11,483 bases of DNA from an uncultured Myxococcales bacterium. Lineage in GTDB: Bacteria; Myxococcota_A; UBA9042. Positions 1 through 5,350 of this stretch are shown here, in pieces. The notes beneath the pieces were generated by a model. The model did not search any database and was not told the DNA's origin. It was given only the letters and a program-made list of their open reading frames with translations. The stretch spans positions 1 to 11,483 of the forward strand of contig CALGHC010000110.1 of the NCBI GenBank assembly GCA_937915965.1, in the 5' to 3' direction. Position 1 is the stretch's first letter; the number at the start of each line of letters is the position of its first letter. Both the position numbers and the translations under genes were made by a program.

Positions 1-38
1 ACCTGCGCGGCTGCCGGCAACGGCGTCAACCGTCATAC

Positions 39-857
39 GTGCACCAACGCCGCGCGATGCTGCTGAACCGCGACGCGCTGGCAGCGCCGACCAAGGTCAA
101 GCTGGAAGCCAAGGTCAAGAGCAAGGAGATGCACCAGAAGGCGAAGGCGGAGGTGACGGCCGCCGATGCGGTCTGCGTCCAGACCCTGGGCGCGCCCGAG
201 GAGGCCCAGAAGATCCGCCTGGAGGCCAGCGCCAAGAAAGACCGCGCGCGCGCGCATCGCGGCGTCGCGCTGCAACACGAGGCAGCGCAAAAGAAATCGC
301 CCAAGGTCAAAGAGATGAGGCTCAAGCACAGGGCCACCCACGAGGCAGCGCGCAAGAGGGAGCGCGTGGGTCGCGAGCAGCGGGTCAAGCACCAGGCCTT
401 CGACTACGGCCAGAGCGCGACGACGATGGGCTTCGTCGACTTCGGCAAGGGTGCCCCCGTGGAGGTCACGATCGACCTGATGCGGACGATCTTGCCGGTG
501 GCCGCCGGCCAGGTGGGGACGCTGGCCTTCGAACTCTCGGCGAGCTCGCACAAGGCGGCACTCGCCGACGAGGCGCGCATCCGGGCGGCGCTCGCCGAGG
601 CCCACAAGGCGCCCGTCGCGATCTCGGTTGGCATCGGCGCGGAGCTGGAGCTCTACGGGCAGTTGCTGATCGACTTCAACGGCGAAGACGGATCCACCTC
701 GGCAGCCTTCGACTGGAGTGGCGCCGATCAAGCCCGCGTGGCGGTCACGCTGCCGACCGGTGCCGAGCCGATGCTGCCCGACGCTTCGAAGCTGCAAGAT
801 TGCTTTGACGGCGGCCTGCCCGGCGCGACCGACGCCGCCCTGGCCACCGTCGTCTGA
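39..857 (+). CDS. Hypothetical Lys/Glu/Ala-rich protein with a globular C-terminal half
   Basis: I do not recognise this protein. Read from GTG 39 it has 272 residues. Roughly residues 1-120 are dominated by Lys, Arg, Glu, Ala and Gln, with repeated AK, EA and KxK pairs, and look like a long charged helix or coiled coil. Residues from about 125 (GQSATTMGFVDFGKG) are mixed and beta-rich, with GIGAELELYGQLLIDFNG near 205-222 and a single late cysteine (LQDCFDGG). There is no signal peptide or membrane segment. Codons keep the strong C/G third-position bias of the other genes, so it is very probably expressed. The start is uncertain: the frame is open to the left edge, there is no clear ribosome binding site before GTG 39, and ATG 57 is an alternative, so the gene may begin outside the window. 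It lies 64 bases upstream of an ATP-grasp ligase on the same strand and may share its transcript. Confidence 0.7.
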   Translation: MHQRRAMLLNRDALAAPTKVKLEAKVKSKEMHQKAKAEVTAADAVCVQTLGAPEEAQKIRLEASAKKDRARAHRGVALQHEAAQKKSPKVKEMRLKHRATHEAARKRERVGREQRVKHQAFDYGQSATTMGFVDFGKGAPVEVTIDLMRTILPVAAGQVGTLAFELSASSHKAALADEARIRAALAEAHKAPVAISVGIGAELELYGQLLIDFNGEDGSTSAAFDWSGADQARVAVTLPTGAEPMLPDASKLQDCFDGGLPGATDAALATVV

Positions 858-921
858 TTCGCGCGCGGCCTCTGATCCGGCGCGCTCGCTGCGACGTCAC
901 CGAAGCGCCCACCGAGGCTTC

Positions 922-1761
922 ATGCGCACGCTGACTCTATTGCTCGATCCCGATTCGCCGGCGCAGACCCGGATGAGCCTGCGCGCGGCGGCGGACCGGC
1001 GGGGCGTCGCCTGGACGGAGGTCGTGGTCAGCGCTTTCGACCCGTTGACGCCACCGCTGCCGCCTGGCGACCTGCTGTTCACGCCAGGCATCTCTGCTGC
1101 CGCATTCGAGGCACAGGCTGCCCTTTGGCAACCCGGCGTCGGCACAGTGTTTCGCGGGCCTCAGGGGCCACTGCGGATGGTCACGGATCCGGCCACGGCG
1201 TTGGTCCGCGCCGGCCTACCGATGCCGCGCGAGGTCCGAGTTCGGTCGGCACAGCCGGCGTTTCTCGCCCGCGTCGTGCAGGCGCTCGGTGGGCTGCCAG
1301 TCATCGTCCGTGCCGACGGCGGTGAGGGCGGCGAGCGGGTGTCACGCGCCGACTCGATGCCGGGGTTGGTCAGCCTGGTCGGTATGTTGCTGTCGCTGGG
1401 TCACGCGCCGCGGCTGGTCGCGTTCGTGCCCGAGGCGGTCCACTGGCGGGTCGTCGTCGTGGCCGGGGTCGCCGTGGCTGCCTACGTCAATCCGCTGCGC
1501 GACGACGACTTCCGCTCCGAGCCAACCGACGAGCCCACAGACTACACCGCGACCCCGCCCGCGGGGATCGCCGAGCCAGCCATTGCTGCCTGCGAGGCGC
1601 TCGGTGTCGACCTAGGCGGCGTCGATGTCCTGCTCCACCCCAGCGGTCGTCCGTACCTGCTCGAAGTCAACACGCCGTGCTACTTCGCTCAGTCGGAGCG
1701 GTTTGGCCTCGACGTCGCGGGGCCGCTGATCGACGCGCTGGTCCACGCCGCGACGCCGTAG
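922..1761 (+). CDS. RimK-like ATP-grasp ligase (putative carboxylate-amine ligase)
   Basis: Predicted 279-residue cytosolic ATP-grasp enzyme. The superfamily uses ATP to activate a carboxylate as an acyl-phosphate and joins it to an amine. Residues 1-90 look like the small N-terminal pre-ATP-grasp domain (MRTLTLLLDPDSPAQTR). The nucleotide-binding part follows: PVIVR then the glycine-rich loop ADGGEGGERV at about 126-140, HWRVVVV at 174-180, and the C-terminal metal-binding strands GVDLGGVDVLL (Asp235) and YLLEVN (Glu248, Asn250). RimK-type enzymes usually have Lys at the end of the strand before the glycine loop; here it is Arg130. ATG 922 is chosen because GAGG lies four bases upstream (914-917) and the protein start fits the family; the frame is open further upstream but without recognisable sequence. 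The substrate is unknown. The upstream Lys/Glu-rich protein could be a partner or substrate, which is only inference from position. Confidence 0.85.
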   Translation: MRTLTLLLDPDSPAQTRMSLRAAADRRGVAWTEVVVSAFDPLTPPLPPGDLLFTPGISAAAFEAQAALWQPGVGTVFRGPQGPLRMVTDPATALVRAGLPMPREVRVRSAQPAFLARVVQALGGLPVIVRADGGEGGERVSRADSMPGLVSLVGMLLSLGHAPRLVAFVPEAVHWRVVVVAGVAVAAYVNPLRDDDFRSEPTDEPTDYTATPPAGIAEPAIAACEALGVDLGGVDVLLHPSGRPYLLEVNTPCYFAQSERFGLDVAGPLIDALVHAATP

Positions 1762-2279
1762 GCGCGGCCGACGGTCCAAGAGCACGGGCCACCAGCCCCC
1801 TTTGGGATCCACGCCCTCGTGTCGCCAGTAGGTCTCGAACTCTACGCGAGCGCCAAACGAAGTCGAGATGAGGCGGAGCGAATTGCCTTCGGGCTCCGGG
1901 TCGTCGCTCCAGATGAACGTCCCGCAAGCCAGGAACGGGTAGCGGATCTTGAGGAGCGCGTCGCTGGTCGGCCGGTCGACCTCGAGTCGCCATTCTCGGC
2001 GGTCGGAGCCATCGAAGCAGTCAGTGTCGTCCTCGTCGAAGGCGAAGCGATGGGTCGTCCCCGCGACATTGAAGCCGAAGATGTGCTCGTCGACGTTCGT
2101 GCAAACCGCCGCCGGGAGGGCCTCGGGATCGAAGAGGGCGGCCGGCCCGTATGCGAGCAATCGGCTCACTGGGACGGTCGTCATGCAGTCGCCGTAGTGA
2201 TCTGCCCACGCGTGCCGCCGCACGCGGCCCCGAATCCGAGCGCGAGTATCGTCGCGCAGGCCAGGACGCGTAGGCGCAG
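1612..2279 (-). pseudogene. Frameshifted secreted lipoprotein of unknown function
   Basis: Two pieces in different frames look like one former gene. From 2279 downward one frame reads LRLRVLACATILA then LGFGAAC-GG, a convincing type II signal peptide with lipobox GAAC, and hits TGA at 2183-2181 after 32 codons. It has no ATG, GTG or TTG start; its first possible codon is CTG 2279, four bases after the stop of the upstream nucleotidyltransferase gene. The body lies in a second frame, starting within WADHYGDCMTTVPVSRLL (ATG at 2184), and continues with acidic, aromatic sequence (FAFDEDDTDCFDGSD, GTFIWSDDPEPEGN, FETYWRHEG). It has no stop until 1612, so its last ~50 codons are antisense to the ATP-grasp gene and are probably not ancestral. 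The lost start, the frame change and the missing stop together point to a pseudogene. A cytosolic protein starting at ATG 2184, or a sequencing error, cannot be excluded. Confidence 0.6.
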
Positions 2280-2282
2280 GCC

Positions 2283-2873
2283 TCAGACGCCCAAGGCATT
2301 GAGCATCGCGCGGTCGCCGTCCGTGAGCAGCACGTCAAGCTCCGGTCTGCTGGTGACCAGAGAATCAATGTCCGCCAGATCCTGAAATCGCTTGGAACGC
2401 CGACGAGACCGGTCTCGGGCGGCCAGCAGCTTCGCTTGCAGCAGGTCGGCGACGGACAGGACACGCAGTTCGACAGGCCCCAGTTGGACTCGGTCGCAGC
2501 GCCCCAGGCAGCCGTGGAGGCGGGCATCGTCTGTGAACTGCACGGGGACCTCGCCGGGTCCGATCCAGTTGTCTGAGTGGGCGTGGGCGCCGGTGTGGCG
2601 GAAGCCTGCAGCCGTCAGCGCCTGTCGCGGCAAGCCACCTCGGTCGGAGACAGCCACATCGATGTCGATCGTCGTGCGAGGCTCCTCCAGGTGCACCTGG
2701 GCTGCGATACCACCGATGATGGCATAGCGGGTGCCACTGGCCTCCAGGACCCTGGCCAGACCCATCAGCGCCGGCTCCTTGGAGGTGTCCATTTCGCCTC
2801 GAAGCAACCGCCAGGTGCGGTCGAGTTCGAATGTGGTGGAGAGTTCCGCCATCGCTGCCACCGGCTCCATCAT
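2283..2873 (-). CDS. Nucleotidyltransferase-fold protein (AbiEii/AbiGii toxin-type)
   Basis: Predicted 196-residue nucleotidyltransferase. The core is YAIIGGIAAQVHL (Gly-Gly at about 54-55) followed by TTIDIDVAVS with the paired acidic metal ligands Asp70 and Asp72, the usual GG...DxD signature of the polymerase-beta fold. PVQF is in the position of the third strand. LLQAKLLAARDR and then RFQDLADIDSLV match the helix with a conserved Lys and the KRxQDLxD motif seen in AbiEii-type and related stand-alone transferases. Family members act as toxins that transfer nucleotides to RNA or protein, but many are uncharacterised, so substrate and toxicity are unknown here. Start choice is uncertain: ATG 2873 is used, with ATG 2852 (GGAG twelve bases upstream) and GTG 2936 as alternatives. 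No typical AbiEi antitoxin lies beside it; the gene upstream on the same strand is a ParB-like protein and the next downstream is a broken lipoprotein gene. Confidence 0.75.
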   Translation of the reverse strand: MMEPVAAMAELSTTFELDRTWRLLRGEMDTSKEPALMGLARVLEASGTRYAIIGGIAAQVHLEEPRTTIDIDVAVSDRGGLPRQALTAAGFRHTGAHAHSDNWIGPGEVPVQFTDDARLHGCLGRCDRVQLGPVELRVLSVADLLQAKLLAARDRSRRRSKRFQDLADIDSLVTSRPELDVLLTDGDRAMLNALGV

Positions 2874-2943
2874 GCGGTCAGCCCGACCGTGCGCTGGGCC
2901 GGGATGGTACGGCCTGACGCGGAGCAAGCCTACCACAATCGGG

Positions 2944-3510
2944 TCACGAGCCGCCCTGCAACGTGGCGATCACCCCGGCCAGGTCGGCCTGGCACTTCAG
3001 CAGACCCTCCGGCGACGCCTGACGCTGCTTGTCGTCCAGCTCACCCGCTGCCTTGCGCGCTTCGGTCAGGCGCCCCACCGCCCCGCGCACCTGGGTCAGG
3101 GCCTTGACGGACGCCGGCAACGCCGGCCGCCCGCGCCTGGCGCCTTTGCGGCCCTTGACCTTCTCGCGGCGGAGCTCCGTCTCAAGCGCGCGAGACGACA
3201 GCCCCTTGTCCGCCGCCAACCTGGCCAGGGTCTGGCGACGGCCGGGGTCATGCAGGGCCGCCAAGCGCACCCGATGGGTCAACGGCAGGGCGTCGCGCAC
3301 TTCCTGGGGCAGCGTGCTGCTCACATCCCAGGCGAGCACGTAGTTGCGCAAGGTCTGCCCCGACGGGCCGAGGTCGGCGACAGCCGCGTGGCGCAGCAGG
3401 GCCATCCAGCTGGCGTGGGTGTTGCCTCGCTTGCGGTAGCGAGCGATGTCGCCCTCGAAGAAGGTGGTGAGCGGGTAGTCGACGCCCGGTCGCTTGCGTG
3501 GCGACGGCAA
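2944..3510 (-). CDS. Small protein with a ParB/KorB-like DNA-binding segment
   Basis: The frame gives 188 residues. Residues about 60-105 (LPQEVRDALPLTHRVRLAAL, then DPGRRQTLARLAADKGLSSRALETEL) follow the layout of the ParB/KorB helix-turn-helix region: an LPxEV start, a helix ending in a short leucine-rich turn, then a 'GLSxRxLE' helix. The rest is a charged linker (KVKGRKGARRGRP) and a C-terminal helical region. I see no nuclease or CTPase motif, so a role in DNA binding is inference from the one segment. The start is doubtful: the only start in frame is TTG 3510, without a ribosome binding site and with a TGA two codons upstream. The neighbouring minus-strand frame from 3710 carries good codon bias (LAKGRAEVGGASVLAATHIR) up to a repetitive CGT/GAC stretch at about 3505-3540. 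The true N-terminus may therefore be frame-shifted away. It ends 70 bases before the nucleotidyltransferase start and may be cotranscribed with it. Confidence 0.55.
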   Translation of the reverse strand: MPSPRKRPGVDYPLTTFFEGDIARYRKRGNTHASWMALLRHAAVADLGPSGQTLRNYVLAWDVSSTLPQEVRDALPLTHRVRLAALHDPGRRQTLARLAADKGLSSRALETELRREKVKGRKGARRGRPALPASVKALTQVRGAVGRLTEARKAAGELDDKQRQASPEGLLKCQADLAGVIATLQGGS

Positions 3511-4000
3511 CGGTCACGGTCGCGGACACGGTCCCAGACGCGGATTCGCCCGCCGCCTGCCGCAGCGCCGAGGGCGCTGGCACCCCTGCGGATGTGGGTA
3601 GCGGCGAGGACGCTGGCGCCGCCGACCTCGGCCCGGCCCTTGGCCAGGCCATCGCGAGAAACCGTCGATCTCGACAGCCAGGTATCTCCGAAGACGCCTG
3701 GTTCGGCCAATCAGGAGCAACCGCGTTGAGCGTCGCAATGAACCGCTGCAAGGTCTCGGTCCGGATGGCACGCAGACGCGGTCTTTTGGTCCAATGGTGG
3801 AGATGAAGCCAGCCGAATGTGCGCAATATCTTCAGGCGGTTGAGGTCGCGCTGGTGTTCTCGACGGGTTGCGTGGCGCGGAGCAAAAGTGCGCTCATCCG
3901 GACTATCCTTTTCTCGTGCCGCCAGGCGATTGGATGGCGCATGGAATAGCTCATTTGTACCCTCAGCTCCGGACACCGCTGGAAGAGGCCAAGGAAGACC
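3511..4000. other. Gene-poor interval before the phosphatase gene
   Basis: No gene here can be supported with confidence. From 3511 to about 3660 the minus strand keeps strong codon bias in a frame different from the ParB-like gene, which may be its displaced 5' part. From about 3700 to 4000 the base composition drops in GC. Two overlapping plus-strand reading frames exist there: 51 codons from ATG 3794 to the stop at 3947-3949 (MVEMKPAECAQYLQAVEVAL...), and an open frame after the TGA at 3841-3843 that contains PDYPFLVPPGDWMAHGIAHL and runs into the phosphatase gene. Neither has a recognisable domain or good ribosome binding site. The last bases carry the ribosome binding site AAGGAAG of the next gene. 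Confidence 0.4.
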
Positions 4001-4690
4001 ATGAACGCTCGCACGCCGCTGTTGAAGGAGCTTCTCTGGTTCGCAGGTGTGCTCGCCGCGACGCTGGCGGCGATGCTCGTCGTGTCTGGAAGTGACGTGT
4101 CGCTCTCTCTGTCTTTGGATGGACAGCGGGAGGCGTCCTTCGGTTGGTTCATCCAGCACTGGGGCAAGCGACCAGTGGTCGTCGTCGCTATCGCGGCTGC
4201 TGCACTGCTGGCCCATCGTCCGTGGCGCCTGCGGTATCCCCTTTGGGCTCGAGCAGGGGCGTCAGTGGCAGTCCAGTATCTTCTCCACCCCGCTCTTGCC
4301 ACCAATCTCCTCAAGCTGGCTTCCGGGAGACCGCGGCCAGTTCATCTTGGCCAGGATGGTCTGGCCTTTGCGCCATTCTATGATTTTGCTCCTGGTCTCG
4401 GGGACTTCTCGTTTCCTTCTGGGCACGTGGCGATCGCCATGGTTCTCGCGCCTGCTGCGCTCTTGCTCTGGCGCGAACAAAGGCGGGTCGCGGCTGCTGG
4501 AATCGGTGTCTCTACGCTGGCGTGGGCGGCTGCTATGGCATATGGGCGCGTTCAGTATGGCGCCCATTTTCCGACCGATGTGGCCTTCTCCATTGGATTC
4601 GGCGTTGCGTTGGCGCCTCTGTCGCTGCGGCTCGGCGAGAGGTGGGCTGCCAGACTCGGCGTGGTGGCCGGCTCTCGCAGCCAGGCTTGA
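4001..4690 (+). CDS. PAP2-family membrane phosphatase
   Basis: Predicted 229-residue integral membrane lipid phosphatase of the PAP2 superfamily, which includes undecaprenyl-diphosphate phosphatases and lipid A or phosphatidate phosphatases. All three signature motifs are intact: KLASGRPRP (Lys105, Arg112, Pro113), FPSGH (139-142, His142 as catalytic acid/base) and RVQYGAHFPTD (Arg183, the nucleophile His189 and Asp193). Hydrophobic stretches are visible at about 10-30, 57-72, 83-102, 143-157, 162-181 and 194-208, consistent with six membrane passes and a periplasm-facing active site. ATG 4001 is well supported by AAGGAAG five bases upstream. The precise lipid substrate cannot be read from sequence. 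Third codon positions are less G/C-biased than in the neighbouring genes (many CTT, TCT, CCT and CAT codons), which hints at a different history. It appears to be a single-gene unit. Confidence 0.9.
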   Translation: MNARTPLLKELLWFAGVLAATLAAMLVVSGSDVSLSLSLDGQREASFGWFIQHWGKRPVVVVAIAAAALLAHRPWRLRYPLWARAGASVAVQYLLHPALATNLLKLASGRPRPVHLGQDGLAFAPFYDFAPGLGDFSFPSGHVAIAMVLAPAALLLWREQRRVAAAGIGVSTLAWAAAMAYGRVQYGAHFPTDVAFSIGFGVALAPLSLRLGERWAARLGVVAGSRSQA

Positions 4691-5266
4691 ACCCTTCTCC
4701 CCGTCCCGTGGCAAATCTCAGCCGCCCTCGCTTGGCACGCGAATCTCGCAGGCAGTGCGCGGATTTTGAGCCACCTCGCCCAGGAGGCCTGCCGCCTTCC
4801 GCCACGTCTCTGCCCAGCGGTCGCTGCGAGCCGGCTCGAGCGGCCAGTCCCGACTCGCACGGCTCGCCCGGTCTGGCAGAGCAGCGCCAGCGCGACCAGC
4901 GGCGACCAGGCCTGCACCGGCGATGGCGATTGCGGCGAGGCCTCGACCAGCGCCGATCGGTGTTGCTGCTCTCCATCGACGGACGGAATGTCTTTAAGAG
5001 AAACGATATCGACGTCTTCCGCGCTGCCTCATTGCGCAAGGTCGCTGGCGCCGGCGCGTTGCGCGACGGCATCGCCGGCAAGCCGAGCTTCAGCTCAGGC
5101 AAGAATCACAACGGCACGGCGACGAGCCCGACCGGGCAAGGGGTTCGCTCTGCGCTGGTAGTTCGACGTCGAGGACGTGATCAACGACGATAAGATAGGC
5201 TTGGTGGTCGATGAGGTCGAGGTCGGCTGGGCCTGGCTGCAGGTCACCGCGGCGCCGGGGCCCGCT

Positions 5267-5288
5267 CGACGCGAGGTCGACGCGAGGT
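5267..5288 (+). repeat. Tandem 11-base direct repeat (copy pair A)
   Basis: CGACGCGAGGT occurs twice back to back (5267-5277 and 5278-5288), exactly identical. It is about 65-85 bases upstream of the lipoprotein start codon. An 11-base period places both copies on the same face of the DNA helix, as in direct-repeat sites bound by OmpR/PhoB-type response regulators; that role is inference only. Confidence 0.85.
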
Positions 5289-5291
5289 CGC

Positions 5292-5313
5292 CACGAACAC
5301 AACACGAACACAA
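5292..5313 (+). repeat. Tandem 11-base direct repeat (copy pair B)
   Basis: CACGAACACAA occurs twice back to back (5292-5302 and 5303-5313), exactly identical and three bases after pair A. It is followed at once by TTTGAAA. The AC/A-rich unit stands out against the GC-rich surroundings and could be an activator site just upstream of a -35-like TTGAAA (5315-5320). No good -10 element follows at 17 bases (TGATGA), so the promoter itself is not established. Confidence 0.85.
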
Positions 5314-5350
5314 TTTGAAATCGACACGAAGTCGGGATGATGAGGGAGTC

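Larger units (their letters stand above)
4691..5350. other. Gene-poor interval and leader of the giant lipoprotein gene
   Basis: About 660 bases with no gene I can support. Open frames exist on both strands but none has a start with a ribosome binding site, consistent codon bias or a recognisable domain. One isolated plus-strand motif, C-T-G-D-G-D-C at 4913-4933, matches the opening C-x-x-D-x-D-C of the modules in the downstream protein, but it is not followed by the rest of a module. The 3' part holds two tandem 11-base duplications (5267-5313), an AT-richer TTGAAA at 5315-5320, and the ribosome binding site GAGGGAG at 5342-5348. The open frame from 5177 into the lipoprotein gene is not taken as coding because the signal peptide begins at 5351. 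Confidence 0.45.

Noticed and set aside
1..66. A frame at the left edge reading CAAAGNGVNRHTC with a stop at 64-66, possibly the end of an upstream cysteine-rich gene.
   Set aside because: Only 21 codons are visible and they overlap the start of the next gene. The evidence is too short to call.
718..921. A 68-residue upstream extension of the ATP-grasp protein.
   Set aside because: It overlaps the end of the preceding gene and reads as Arg/Pro/Ser-rich out-of-frame sequence; ATG 922 has a GAGG ribosome binding site.
1819..2385. A 188-codon plus-strand frame.
   Set aside because: It is the reverse complement of the broken lipoprotein gene and the end of the nucleotidyltransferase gene, both of which carry recognisable protein features on the minus strand.
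3498..3806. A 102-codon plus-strand frame with fair codon bias.
   Set aside because: It is low-complexity Ala/Asp/Thr sequence antisense to the better minus-strand frame, with no recognisable domain or ribosome binding site.
4552..4917. A minus-strand frame from GTG 4917 with a hydrophobic start (PLVALALLC).
   Set aside because: The rest is Arg/Gly-rich, there is no ribosome binding site, and it runs antisense into the PAP2 gene.
5177..5350. A 58-residue N-terminal extension of the giant lipoprotein.
   Set aside because: It would bury the signal peptide and lipobox, which begin at ATG 5351 behind a good ribosome binding site, and it runs through the tandem repeats.
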